A DNA stretch of 64,000 bases from Paraburkholderia phenoliruptrix (GTDB lineage: Bacteria; Pseudomonadota; Gammaproteobacteria; Burkholderiales; Burkholderiaceae), in NCBI RefSeq assembly GCF_902859825.1, contig NZ_CADIKB010000009.1, forward strand, positions 62,001 through 126,000. The letters are read 5' to 3'. The number at the start of each line of letters is the position of its first letter. Within the stretch, counting starts at the first letter, position 1. The notes under the pieces are model-generated. The model had not been told where the DNA came from. It saw nothing but the letters and a program-made list of their open reading frames with translations, and did not search any database. The translations under genes were made by a program, and so were the position numbers. Shown here piece after piece: positions 38,253 through 47,253 of this stretch.

Positions 38253-38835
38253 CATCGTCAAACAGGCCTTGGCCAAATGGCCGAACGTCCCGAGCTGCAC
38301 GGGCTGGCTGATGCTCGACCGGCGCGGCCAGTGGCGCATGCGCGACGAAGCCGCGCAGGCGAGCGGCTCGTCCGGCGTGCCGATTCGCCATGAAGCGCTG
38401 CTCGGCTTCATCAACCGCAACTATGAGTGCGACGAACGCGGGCAATGGTTCTTCCAGAACGGGCCGCAGCGCGTGTACGTGGAGTTGGGTTATACGCCGT
38501 GGGTCGTGCGGTTGTCGGTGGAGGCCGATGGCGCGCTCGCCTTGAGAGACCAGGCGGGCAGCCCCTTCGAACCCTCGGCCGTCTATGCCGACGACGAGGG
38601 CGGCATTCTGTTCGCCGGCGCGTCCGGTCTTTTGCACACCTCGGCGCCGCTGCGCATCGCCGTTCTGCACGATCACGACCTAGACGTTTTCGCCGACCAC
38701 ACGACGCTCGCCGACGATCCGGTCAGCGGCAACTTCCACTGGAACAGCGGCGCGAGCTTGCCGCTTCAGCCGATACGGCGCGAGGAAGTCGCGTCGCGCT
38801 TCGGCTTCGTGCAGAGTCCGGCAGCGAACGTTTGA
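38245..38835 (+). CDS. Conserved hypothetical protein coupled to the YheT-type hydrolase
   Basis: A 196-residue soluble protein that I cannot assign to a known family with confidence. It is acidic, has no signal peptide or membrane segment, and contains aromatic-rich blocks (GWLMLDRRGQWRMRDE, ECDERGQWFFQNGPQRVYVEL). The repeated RRGQW/ERGQWFFQNG pattern suggests beta structure. Its start overlaps the upstream hydrolase stop by 8 bp, so it probably works with that enzyme. It faces the BepA-like gene, 99 bp away and convergent. Confidence 0.7.
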   Translation: MDDIVKQALAKWPNVPSCTGWLMLDRRGQWRMRDEAAQASGSSGVPIRHEALLGFINRNYECDERGQWFFQNGPQRVYVELGYTPWVVRLSVEADGALALRDQAGSPFEPSAVYADDEGGILFAGASGLLHTSAPLRIAVLHDHDLDVFADHTTLADDPVSGNFHWNSGASLPLQPIRREEVASRFGFVQSPAANV

Positions 38836-38934
38836 GGCGCCAAGCTCTGGCAAGCAACGTGTCTCGGTGCGTTTGCGAGCATTCGTGAGCGCCCGGCCGG
38901 ATCTGCCTGGCTGTCGCGCCCGCGCACTTCCCGC

Positions 38935-40731
38935 CTAGCCCTTTTCATCCAGCCGCTCTTCCTTGTAGCGGTTCTCCATCTCGTGGAGCCTCGCGTCGAC
39001 AGTGGCGAGGTCGTAGTAGCCGATCGTCTTCATATCGCGCGCGTCCTTCAATTGACGGATCGCGGACGGCCACGCGCCCTCCAGCGCGAACTTCTCGGCG
39101 AGCGCGCGATGACGCGTGAGCACGTCGCCCGTGCCCGCGCTTGCCTGCGCCAGGTACAGCCACCACGCGGGCTGATCCGGCTGCGCCTCTGTCTCTTTGC
39201 GCGCCAGGGCCTGCGCCTCGGCGAAGCGCCGCAAGCTCAGCAAGGTGCGAATGTGCATGTCGATCGCGGCGTTCGATTGCGGCCAGCGCTTATGCGCGAG
39301 ATCGGCGAGACGCACCGCGTCGTCGTCACGCCCCGCACGCCGCGCGATGTCGGCCGCGAGCACGTCGAGACTCGGCGAACTGCGCGCGGCGTCGCCGTCC
39401 GCCTGAGCTCCCGCCGCGAAAACCGCACGCGAGGCAGCCAGCGATCTCGCCGCGTCGTCGTAACGTTCGAGCAGCATCTGGCCGTACGCGATGCCGTACC
39501 AGTTCGCGGCCACGTTCAGCGCCGTGCGGTCTTCGATTTCCGAGCGCAGCCGCGACACTTCGTCGGCGTATTCGCTGCGCGAGTGATCCTGCAACAGCCG
39601 GACCCGAGCGCGCACGAAACCGTACTCGGCCGCCTGATGCGGTTGCCGGTAAGGCGCGCGGCGCGCGCGGTCTTCCATGTCGGCGATCCGTTCGCCGGTC
39701 AGCGGATGGGTGCGCGCATAGGCCGGAACGCCGGTGTCGCTCATCGCCGCGCGGTCGAGGCGGCCGAAGAACGTGGTCATCGCGTACGGATCGTAGCCCG
39801 CGCCGGCAAGCAGCAGGAAACCGACGCGGTCCGCTTCCTGCTCGGCCGAACGCGAAAAACGCAACTGGTTGTCGACGGCATAGGCCTGGCCGCCGACCGC
39901 GATCGCGCTGCCCAGGTCGCCGCTGTGCGCGAGCACGCCCGCGAGGACGCCGAACAGCATGCCGGCGAGCGCCGCATAGCCGCTGCGCTCGCCGGCGATC
40001 ATCATCCGCGAAATATGGCGTTGCAGGACGTGGCCCATTTCGTGGCCGAGCACGGACGCAAGCTCGGACTCGGTTTGCGTCGCGACAATCAAGCCGGTGT
40101 TCACGCCGATGAAGCCGCCCGGCAGCGAGAACGCGTTGATCTGCGCGTCGCGCACCGCGAAGAGGTCGAAGTCCGGCCGGTAGCCGCCGATATACAGCGT
40201 GTTGGCCGCCGCAGCCAGTTTCGCAGCGACCGAGTTCAGATAGTCGCGCACGAGCCAGTCGTCGAGATAGTCGGGGTCGCGGCGCAGTTCGCGCATCACG
40301 CGTTCGCCCAGCTTGCGCTCGGCTTGCGGCGTGAGCGAACCGGCGCCGCCGCTGCCCAGGTCGGGCAGTTGCTGCGCGACAATCGGCGCGCGCCAGCCGG
40401 CGCCGACGCCGACGCCGCTATTCGCGCCGCGGTTCACGCCTGAATTGCCGGAAAAACGGCTTTGCGCGCCGCCGTACACGCCGAACACGCCTTGCGCGAT
40501 GTCGGGCGGCACGGCCGCGCCGGCCGGGGCAGCATAGGATTCCACCGGACCGCTGACGAGCGGCGGCTCCAAGGACTGCTCAACGGACTGCTCAACGGAC
40601 TGCTCAACGGCCTGTTGGGTGACGGGTCGCGCAGGCGCGGCGCCGGACGCGGCGCGTGCCTGCGCGAACGCGCCAGGCGGCGCCGTCAGCGCAACACATA
40701 GCAACGCAGCAAGAAACCGTTTCGGACGCAT
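38935..40731 (-). CDS. M48-family metalloprotease with TPR region (BepA/YfgC-like)
   Basis: A 598-residue periplasmic zinc protease/chaperone for outer-membrane protein quality control. A signal peptide lies at residues 1-24, followed by a low-complexity segment with VEQS repeated three times. The M48 domain (about 130-345) has HEMGH (H230, E231, H234) and the downstream zinc ligand in SAEQEADRVG. The C-terminal ~200 residues show TPR-like helix pairs. In Escherichia coli, BepA assists LptD assembly. The Gly/Ser/Asn-rich stretch at about 84-115 is unusual. It is divergent from moaC. Confidence 0.9.
   Translation of the reverse strand: MRPKRFLAALLCVALTAPPGAFAQARAASGAAPARPVTQQAVEQSVEQSVEQSLEPPLVSGPVESYAAPAGAAVPPDIAQGVFGVYGGAQSRFSGNSGVNRGANSGVGVGAGWRAPIVAQQLPDLGSGGAGSLTPQAERKLGERVMRELRRDPDYLDDWLVRDYLNSVAAKLAAAANTLYIGGYRPDFDLFAVRDAQINAFSLPGGFIGVNTGLIVATQTESELASVLGHEMGHVLQRHISRMMIAGERSGYAALAGMLFGVLAGVLAHSGDLGSAIAVGGQAYAVDNQLRFSRSAEQEADRVGFLLLAGAGYDPYAMTTFFGRLDRAAMSDTGVPAYARTHPLTGERIADMEDRARRAPYRQPHQAAEYGFVRARVRLLQDHSRSEYADEVSRLRSEIEDRTALNVAANWYGIAYGQMLLERYDDAARSLAASRAVFAAGAQADGDAARSSPSLDVLAADIARRAGRDDDAVRLADLAHKRWPQSNAAIDMHIRTLLSLRRFAEAQALARKETEAQPDQPAWWLYLAQASAGTGDVLTRHRALAEKFALEGAWPSAIRQLKDARDMKTIGYYDLATVDARLHEMENRYKEERLDEKG
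40573..40608 (-). repeat. Three 12-bp tandem repeats inside the BepA-like gene
   Basis: GGACTGCTCAAC occurs three times in tandem, encoding the VEQS repeats at residues ~42-54 just after the signal peptide. The length is a multiple of three, so copy-number change keeps the frame. Confidence 0.9.
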
Positions 40732-40904
40732 TGCGAGTTCGTATGACGGAGTCGAAAAGCGACGCCCGCTGCTCGGACCAACGCACGACTAAGATAGCGG
40801 GCATGGCGCCATTGTAATCAGTCGACGCGCGAAGCCGGCTTGCCCGGGCGCGCCGGGCGGCCGCGCCGCACTGCTATGATAGGCGCCCTCTGAAGGAGCC
40901 AACC

Positions 40905-41381
40905 ATGCCTGAACTCACTCACTTCGACGCTGCCGGCAAGGCGCATATGGTGGACGTCGGCGGCAAGCAGGAGACCAAGCGCATCGCGGTTGCGCGCGGC
41001 TCGATCCGCATGCTGCCGGAAACCTTCGCGCTGATCCGCGACGGCAACGCAAAAAAAGGCGACGTGATCGGCATCGCGCGCATTGCCGCGATTCAGGGCG
41101 CCAAGCACACGGCCGACCTGATCCCGCTGTGCCATCCGCTCGCGCTCACGCGCGTCAAAGTGGACTTCGAACTGGACGACACGTTGCCGGCCGTGCATTG
41201 CACCGCGCAGGTCGAAACGCTAGGCCGCACCGGCGTGGAGATGGAAGCGCTCACCGCCGTGCAGGTCGGGCTGCTGACGGTTTACGACATGTGCAAGGCT
41301 GTGGATCGCGGCATGACCATTACCGATGTGAAGGTGATGGAGAAGCATGGCGGGAAGTCGGGGGATTGGGTGGCGGAGTGA
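40905..41381 (+). CDS. moaC: Cyclic pyranopterin monophosphate synthase
   Basis: Second step of molybdenum cofactor synthesis, forming cyclic pyranopterin monophosphate with MoaA. It has 158 residues, full length. The conserved blocks are present: [11 protein letters not shown] (active-site His), [17 protein letters not shown] and [10 protein letters not shown] (active-site Asp and Lys). The ATG at 40905 has an AAGGAGCC box. It stands alone here; no other moa genes are within the window. Confidence 0.96.
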   Translation: MPELTHFDAAGKAHMVDVGGKQETKRIAVARGSIRMLPETFALIRDGNAKKGDVIGIARIAAIQGAKHTADLIPLCHPLALTRVKVDFELDDTLPAVHCTAQVETLGRTGVEMEALTAVQVGLLTVYDMCKAVDRGMTITDVKVMEKHGGKSGDWVAE

Positions 41382-41442
41382 CCGCGCGCAGCGCTCCTGT
41401 TCGCCGCTCGCGGGCCCATACCTTCAGCCGCCGCCCCGCCCC

Positions 41443-43227
41443 TCACTCCTCGTCGCCATCGTCTTCCTGCTCCACATCGCTCGAAGGCACGCCGTAGCGC
41501 TTCACTAGTTCCGCCTTGAAACCGGCGAGCGTCTTCTGCTCATCGCACAGCTGATACAGATAGCTCAACTGCGCCGGCCAGTCCTTCAGCTCTTCGGCGA
41601 AAATTTTCAGTCGCTCGACCGTGTCGAACGCCGCGGCCGTGTCTCCGCTCAACGCCTGCAGCACGGCGTAACGGCGCAGCACGGTTTCGCCGGGCAGGAG
41701 CGCCATCGCCTGGCGGTGCATGGCAAGCTTGCGTTGAAGGTCCATGGCGTTCATCGGCAAAAGCGTCGCCATGCCGTACTCGCCCCAGGCGCGGAACAGG
41801 AACGACGGATCCGCGCGATATTGTTCAGCCGGACGCGAGCCGTAATACAGCACTTCCGCGCGAGCGTAATCGCGATACACCGGATAAAGTGCCGCGATGC
41901 CGCCGAACACGATGACGGCGAACGCGCCGAACGACACGCGCGCGGGCACGAGCCGAAGCGGCCGCGTCTCGAGCAGGCCAAACACGAACATGGCCGGCAG
42001 CAGGAAGAACATGTACTGCTGCGGATATTCGACGAGTGCGTGCATGACGAGCACGCCGATCAGCGCAATGCCGAATACGCGCGCCGCGCTTTGCGGCGCG
42101 CGCACCACTCGCACGAGCCACGCGACGAGGCCGAACAGCACGATCGCGAGGCCGATCAAACCGGTCTTCGCGAGCAGGTCGATAAAAATGTCGTGCGAGT
42201 TGTTGGCGATCTCCACGCCGCCGAGCGTCTTGGCGAACTGATATTGATAGCTCGGGAACTCGCCCCAGCCGACGCCCAGCAACGGATGCGTCCGGAACAT
42301 CGTCCAGCCGTATTTCCATAGCGCGAGCCGCGGCGCGATCTGGCCGGCGTCCTTGAAGCGATCCGCGGCGGACTGCCCCAATTCGAGGTGATACCGCACA
42401 TTGGCCCAGCGAATCAGCGCATTGACGACGAAGAACAGCACAGCCAGCACAACCGGAATCAGCCACTGCCGATGGCTGCGGCGCAACTGCGGTTCGGTGC
42501 GCGTCTGCACGAGCGCCATCCACAGACCGGCCACGACGATCACACCCATTTGCAGCCACGGGCCGCGCGACACAGTCAGCGCGAGCCCCACCGCGAAAAT
42601 GGTCGACACCAGCGCCCAGATCGCGACGGCGATCCGGCGCGTCTGCACGAGGAAGAGCGCGCCCGCCATGGCAAACGCAATATAGGTGGCGAGGTGGTTC
42701 GCCTGCGCCATATTGCCGAACGGCCTGCGCTCCACCGTCACGTTATACGCGACGACGAGCGGCGACACGCGCGCCTCGAGATGAAAGAGCTGGATGACCT
42801 GGCAGAACACCGCAAACAATCCGCCGACAACCAGCGCGCCGGCCGCCCAGCGCAACGCCGTCTCATTGAGCTTCGCGCGTGCGAAGCCATAGCCCGCGTG
42901 CGCCGCCATGAAAGCGGCCAGCAGGAAACCGCCGCCGAGCCAGTTCATCGACGGCTGAGAGACGGGCAGAAGCACCGATTGTGCGACGAGCAGCAAGCCG
43001 AACAGCAACGGCACAAGGGCTACGACAGGCGAGGCAAAGCCGATGCGCGGCTGCGAGGTCGCCACCAGCAGAACCACGCCGGCGCCCATCAACAGGTACA
43101 ACGCGAGCGCCGTGAATTCAGCGTAGAACGTTGGAATCGGGTACGTATGGTTGACGACTGCATAAGGCAGCACCAACGCGAGAGCCAACAGAACGAGAGA
43201 AAGGAAACGCGCGAAAGGGGTGGGCAT
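41443..43227 (-). CDS. pglL: PglL-family O-oligosaccharyltransferase (Wzy_C / O-antigen ligase superfamily)
   Basis: A 594-residue inner-membrane enzyme expected to transfer lipid-linked glycan to serine or threonine of exported proteins. It has about 12 transmembrane segments. The PglL signatures are the GNMAQANHLATYIAFA loop (about residues 172-186) and, in the large periplasmic loop, GVGWGEFPSYQYQ followed by NNSHDIFIDLLAKTGLIG. The Wzy_C_2/PglL C-terminal domain (about 460-594) ends in an acidic tail. It lies 156 bp downstream of, and on the same strand as, a type IV pilin gene, the arrangement seen for pilin-linked transferases. An O-antigen ligase role is the alternative. Confidence 0.85.
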   Translation of the reverse strand: MPTPFARFLSLVLLALALVLPYAVVNHTYPIPTFYAEFTALALYLLMGAGVVLLVATSQPRIGFASPVVALVPLLFGLLLVAQSVLLPVSQPSMNWLGGGFLLAAFMAAHAGYGFARAKLNETALRWAAGALVVGGLFAVFCQVIQLFHLEARVSPLVVAYNVTVERRPFGNMAQANHLATYIAFAMAGALFLVQTRRIAVAIWALVSTIFAVGLALTVSRGPWLQMGVIVVAGLWMALVQTRTEPQLRRSHRQWLIPVVLAVLFFVVNALIRWANVRYHLELGQSAADRFKDAGQIAPRLALWKYGWTMFRTHPLLGVGWGEFPSYQYQFAKTLGGVEIANNSHDIFIDLLAKTGLIGLAIVLFGLVAWLVRVVRAPQSAARVFGIALIGVLVMHALVEYPQQYMFFLLPAMFVFGLLETRPLRLVPARVSFGAFAVIVFGGIAALYPVYRDYARAEVLYYGSRPAEQYRADPSFLFRAWGEYGMATLLPMNAMDLQRKLAMHRQAMALLPGETVLRRYAVLQALSGDTAAAFDTVERLKIFAEELKDWPAQLSYLYQLCDEQKTLAGFKAELVKRYGVPSSDVEQEDDGDEE

Positions 43228-43383
43228 CGGGTAAGCGGGTGGGCGTCAGCAACCGGCGCACTATACAAAAAAATCCTTGCGCTGTGCGCCGGCTGGGCCG
43301 AAATATCCCAAAAATCAGCGATTTACGCTTGAACCGTTAGATTTCCGTGCGCGCGTCGCGTGTTGACGCTGCTGAATCTTCTA

Positions 43384-44016
43384 TCAAGCACGGCATTCCG
43401 GCGGCGCGAGGTTCGAGGGCAACGTGGGCGCTTGCGCGGGCATCGGTCCTGCGCCCGGCGCCGGCAACGACGACGCCGTCTTGCCGCCCGCGAAGCATTC
43501 CCACGCGAGCGCGCCCGCCTGCACCGAGCCCTTCGTCAACGCAACGCGCGCGGTCGGCGCGTCGATGTTGTCCGGCACCGACGGCACCAGCGTGATCGTG
43601 TTCGAACCGGCCGGCGCCACCCGCGTCGTGAAGGCGACAGTGATCTGGCCGGTGTCGTCGTCGACATGCACCGACTCGACGTTACGTGTGGCGGGCGGCG
43701 ACGCGTAGCCGCCGCCGAACGTGTTGCCGCTCGCCGCGTTTTCCGATACGGCGAGCCGCGCGGAGGCCGCAAGCGACAGGCCCTCGCCCACGCGGCTGCG
43801 CGCGAGATAGTCCTGATACGCGGGAATCGCATAGGCGGCGATCACGCCGACAATCGCAAGCACGATCATCAGCTCGATCAGCGTGAAGCCGAAGCCGAGG
43901 CGCGAGCCGACGCGGCGGCACGCTCGCGCGAGTCTCGCGGACCAACGCGCTCGCGAGCGCCGCGAGTGCGCCCGCGAGGACTGGGAATAGGGGGAATAAG
44001 GCAAGGTGACGATCAT
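43384..44016 (-). CDS. pilA: Type IV pilin-like protein with unusually long prepilin leader
   Basis: A 210-residue pre-pilin. The PilD cleavage motif is G43|[20 protein letters not shown], with mature E5 = E48. The leader before cleavage is 43 residues, very rich in Arg and Ser, against 6-30 in most pilins. No ATG, GTG or TTG closer to the cleavage site was found, and the ATG at 44014-44016 has an AGGAG box at good spacing, so the leader looks real. C174 and C208 near the end define the usual pilin disulfide loop, and the loop is Pro/Ala/Gly/Ser-rich. The PglL gene follows. Confidence 0.88.
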   Translation of the reverse strand: MIVTLPYSPYSQSSRAHSRRSRARWSARLARACRRVGSRLGFGFTLIELMIVLAIVGVIAAYAIPAYQDYLARSRVGEGLSLAASARLAVSENAASGNTFGGGYASPPATRNVESVHVDDDTGQITVAFTTRVAPAGSNTITLVPSVPDNIDAPTARVALTKGSVQAGALAWECFAGGKTASSLPAPGAGPMPAQAPTLPSNLAPPECRA

Positions 44017-44034
44017 CGGCAGGCTCCTGAAACG

Positions 44035-44067
44035 AAAAACGCCTGCTCCGCGGATCGGGAACAGGCG
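44035..44067 (-). terminator. Rho-independent terminator after terC
   Basis: CGCCTG and CAGGCG arms with an imperfect inner stem, then TTTTT on the minus strand. It lies about 95 bp downstream of the TerC gene stop codon and about 20 bp before the pilin start, so it separates the two units. Confidence 0.7.
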
Positions 44068-44160
44068 CTTTCATCGTAGCGAGCGACGCTCGTGTCAGAC
44101 AGTCAGCCGAATGGCTAACGTTGAGTGTGCGCAGGCGCGCGTTCGGCGCAACGCGCCGCT

Positions 44161-44865
44161 TCAGGCCGCCGCGGATTTCGCGTTGCGGCGCTTGATCACA
44201 TAGCCAAGAATCACGACGAAGAGCGCGCAAGCGACGCTCATTCCGTATTCGGCAAGCGGCGTGTCGAGGACCGGCCAACGGTCGCCGGCCGGATCGTTGA
44301 TGATGAGCCCGCCCGCGATCCAGCCGAGCAGTGCCGCGCCGAGCGTGATCACGATCGGGAAACGGTCCAGCAGTTTCAGCACCAGCTGGCTGCCCCACAC
44401 GATGAGCGGAATGCTCACCACGAGCCCGAAGATCACGAGCGCGAGGCGATGCTGCGGGTCGGCGGCCTCGGCCGCGCCCGCGATGGCGATCACGTTGTCG
44501 AGACTCATGACGGCATCGGCGACGATGATCGTCTTGATCGCCGAGATCAGCTTGTCGGCCGGCTTCACGTTCTCGTGCGCGTCGTGCGCCGGCGCCATCA
44601 GACGAACGCCGATCCACAGCAAAAGCAGCCCGCCCGCGAATTTGAGCAAGGGCACGTCGAGCAGCGCGACCGCGAACGCAATCAGAATCACGCGTAGCAG
44701 AATCGCGCCCGCCGTGCCCCACAACACGCCCTTCGTGCGCTGATCCGCCGGCAGATTGCGGCACGCCAGCGCGATCACGACGGCATTGTCGCCGCCGAGC
44801 AGAATGTCGATAACGATGATCTGAATGACTGCGCCCCAATGGAGCGTGGCGAGAAACTCGAGCAT
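44161..44865 (-). CDS. TerC-family integral membrane protein
   Basis: A 234-residue membrane protein with seven hydrophobic segments. The TerC signatures LLGGDNAVVIALACRNLP near residue 24 and MSLDNVIAIAGAAE near 120 contain the paired acidic/Asn residues that mark the family. Members are implicated in manganese export (Alx/MeeF) and tellurium resistance. ATG at 44863-44865 is used; a TTG two codons upstream is also possible. It lies between sucD and the pilin gene, separated from both by terminator hairpins. Confidence 0.92.
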   Translation of the reverse strand: MLEFLATLHWGAVIQIIVIDILLGGDNAVVIALACRNLPADQRTKGVLWGTAGAILLRVILIAFAVALLDVPLLKFAGGLLLLWIGVRLMAPAHDAHENVKPADKLISAIKTIIVADAVMSLDNVIAIAGAAEAADPQHRLALVIFGLVVSIPLIVWGSQLVLKLLDRFPIVITLGAALLGWIAGGLIINDPAGDRWPVLDTPLAEYGMSVACALFVVILGYVIKRRNAKSAAA

Positions 44866-44902
44866 GAGCAAAAGAATAAAGAGGAACGGAAGGCGCGACC
44901 AA

Positions 44903-44935
44903 TAAAAAAGCGGAGGAGTGTTGAACTCCCCCGCT
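44903..44935 (-). terminator. Rho-independent terminator after sucD
   Basis: AGCGGaGGAGT (44909-44919) pairs with ACTCCcCCGCT (44925-44935) apart from one mismatch. On the minus strand a run of T follows. It lies 75 bp past the sucD stop codon. Confidence 0.85.
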
Positions 44936-45009
44936 TTTGAACCGCACGCTAACGAAAGGATCTCGTAAGCGTATCAAAAAAGGCGCCGCAACTGGGCGCC
45001 CATTTCGAT

Positions 45010-45891
45010 TTACAACATCGCCTTCAGAAGACGCGCCATTTCCGACGGGTTCTTCGTGACCTTGATGCCGCAGGCGTCCATGATTTCCAGCTTCGCTTCG
45101 GCCGTGTCCGCACCGCCCGAGATCAGCGCGCCGGCGTGGCCCATGCGCTTGCCCGGAGGCGCCGTGACGCCGGCGATAAAGCCGACCACCGGCTTCTTCA
45201 TGTTGTCCTTGATCCAGTAAGCGGCGTTCGCTTCGTCCGGACCACCGATCTCGCCGATCATGATGACGGCGTCCGTGTCCGGATCGTCGTTGAACATCTT
45301 CATCACGTCGATGTGCTTCAGACCGTTGATCGGGTCGCCGCCGATACCGACTGCCGACGACTGGCCGAGGCCGATTGCCGTCAACTGGCCGACTGCTTCA
45401 TACGTCAGCGTGCCCGAACGCGACACGACGCCGATGCGACCTTTGCGGTGGATGTGGCCCGGCATGATGCCGATCTTCAGCTCGTCCGGCGTGATCGTGC
45501 CCGGGCAGTTCGGTCCGAGCAGCAGCGTCTTGCGGTTTTCGCGACGCATGCGGTCCTTGATCTCGATCATGTCACGGACGGGGATGCCCTCCGTGATGCA
45601 GATGGCGAGATCCAAGTCGGCTTCGACTGCTTCCCAGATGGCAGCCGCAGCGCCCGCCGGCGGCACGTAAATCACCGACACGGTCGCGCCCGTTTCAGCC
45701 TTGGCTTCCGCGACGCTTGCGTAAATAGGAATGCCTTCGAAGTCTTCGCCGGCACGCTTCGGGTTCACGCCTGCAACGTACGCTTCGCGGCCGTTTGCGT
45801 ATTCACGGCAAGCACGCGTGTGGAACTGACCGGTCTTGCCGGTGATGCCCTGCGTGATGACCTTGGTGTCTTTGTTAATCAGAATCGACAT
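45010..45891 (-). CDS. sucD: Succinate-CoA ligase, alpha subunit
   Basis: The nucleotide-coupled TCA-cycle step between succinyl-CoA and succinate, with SucC. It has 293 residues. The N-terminal CoA-binding fold has TQGITGKTGQFHT near residue 14; the conserved GPNCPGTITP and the active-site region GRIGVVSRSGTLTYEA follow. The phosphorylated histidine is in the C-terminal MGHAGALISGG. It starts 163 bp after sucC on the same strand and is followed by a terminator. Confidence 0.97.
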   Translation of the reverse strand: MSILINKDTKVITQGITGKTGQFHTRACREYANGREAYVAGVNPKRAGEDFEGIPIYASVAEAKAETGATVSVIYVPPAGAAAAIWEAVEADLDLAICITEGIPVRDMIEIKDRMRRENRKTLLLGPNCPGTITPDELKIGIMPGHIHRKGRIGVVSRSGTLTYEAVGQLTAIGLGQSSAVGIGGDPINGLKHIDVMKMFNDDPDTDAVIMIGEIGGPDEANAAYWIKDNMKKPVVGFIAGVTAPPGKRMGHAGALISGGADTAEAKLEIMDACGIKVTKNPSEMARLLKAML

Positions 45892-46054
45892 GTATTGACC
45901 TCTGTTCGTTTGGCGCCGCCCGGTGGCGCGACGCGGCGAGATGTTCTTCGCCCGCGCCGCTCATGCCTCACACGCGCGCCGCCATTCGTAATCCTGGTTA
46001 ATCCTGTAAAGCCGCTCGATGAGTCCGCTTGTGAAAGCCTGACGCGGACCCGGC

Positions 46055-47224
46055 TTACGCCTTGCCCGCAGCAGCCGCGACGACCTTCTGAGCCGCTTCT
46101 TCCATGCTGTCCGCCGAGATGATCGGCAGGCCGGATTCAGCAAGCATCTTCTTGCCCAGGTCTTCGTTGGTGCCCTTCATGCGGACCACGAGCGGCACCT
46201 TCAGCGACACGGCCTTCGACGCCGCGATCACGCCTTCCGCGATCACGTCGCAACGCATGATGCCGCCGAAGATGTTGACCAGAATCGCGGTCAGGTTCGG
46301 GTTTTTCAGCATGATCTTGAAGGCTTCCGTGACCTTCTCCGTCGTGGCGCCGCCGCCCACGTCGAGGAAGTTTGCCGGTTCGCCGCCGAACAGCTTGATG
46401 GTGTCCATGGTCGCCATGGCGAGGCCCGCGCCGTTCACCAGACAGCCGATGTTGCCGTCGAGCGAGATGTACGCGAGGTCGAACTTCGACGCTTCCACTT
46501 CAGCCGGATCTTCTTCGTCCAGATCGCGATACGCGACGATTTCCGGATGACGGAACAGCGCGTTCGAGTCGAAGTTGAACTTGGCGTCGAGCGCGATGAC
46601 CTTGCCGTCGCCCGTCAGGATCAGCGGGTTGATTTCGGCGAGCGATGCGTCGGTTTCCCAGAACGCCTTGTAGAGGCCTTGCAGGATCGCGCGCGCTTGA
46701 GGGATCGACGCGTCGGGCACGCCGATCTTCTTCGCGAGGTCGTCTGCTTCGGCGTCCTTCAGGCCGGTCGACGGGTCGACGGCAACCTTATGGATCAGCT
46801 CGGGCGTCTTTTCCGCGACTTCTTCGACGTCCATGCCGCCTTCGCTCGATGCCATCACGACGATCTTCTGCGAAACGCGATCGATCACGAGGCCGACATA
46901 CAGTTCCTTCTTGATGTCGGCGCCTTCTTCGATCAGCAGACGATTGACCTTCTGGCCTTCCGGACCGGTCTGGTGCGTGACGAGCTGCATGCCGAGGATC
47001 TGGTTCGCGTATTCGCGGACCTGCTCCAGCGACTTGGCAACCTTCACACCGCCGCCCTTACCACGGCCACCCGCATGGATCTGAGCCTTCACGACCCACA
47101 CCGGGCCGCCGAGCTCTTCCGCGGCCTTGACCGCATCATCCACCGAGAAGACCGGCTTGCCGCGCGGTACCGCGACGCCGAATTTCCGCAGGATTTCCTT
47201 ACCCTGGTACTCGTGAATCTTCAT
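46055..47224 (-). CDS. sucC: Succinate-CoA ligase [ADP-forming], beta subunit
   Basis: The ATP-grasp subunit of the TCA-cycle succinyl-CoA ligase. It has 389 residues, the usual length. [12 protein letters not shown] at the start, [16 protein letters not shown] (ATP-grasp glycine loop) near residue 46, [19 protein letters not shown] and [14 protein letters not shown] are family hallmarks. It forms a heterodimer with SucD, encoded just downstream. The DUF2889 gene upstream ends 29 bp before this start, on the same strand. Confidence 0.97.
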   Translation of the reverse strand: MKIHEYQGKEILRKFGVAVPRGKPVFSVDDAVKAAEELGGPVWVVKAQIHAGGRGKGGGVKVAKSLEQVREYANQILGMQLVTHQTGPEGQKVNRLLIEEGADIKKELYVGLVIDRVSQKIVVMASSEGGMDVEEVAEKTPELIHKVAVDPSTGLKDAEADDLAKKIGVPDASIPQARAILQGLYKAFWETDASLAEINPLILTGDGKVIALDAKFNFDSNALFRHPEIVAYRDLDEEDPAEVEASKFDLAYISLDGNIGCLVNGAGLAMATMDTIKLFGGEPANFLDVGGGATTEKVTEAFKIMLKNPNLTAILVNIFGGIMRCDVIAEGVIAASKAVSLKVPLVVRMKGTNEDLGKKMLAESGLPIISADSMEEAAQKVVAAAAGKA

Positions 47225-47253
47225 GCGTGATTCCCTTCAGTCTGAGAGTTGGA

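Noticed and set aside
40573..40608. CRISPR-like repeat
   Set aside because: Tandem 12-bp in-frame units without spacers, inside a coding gene.
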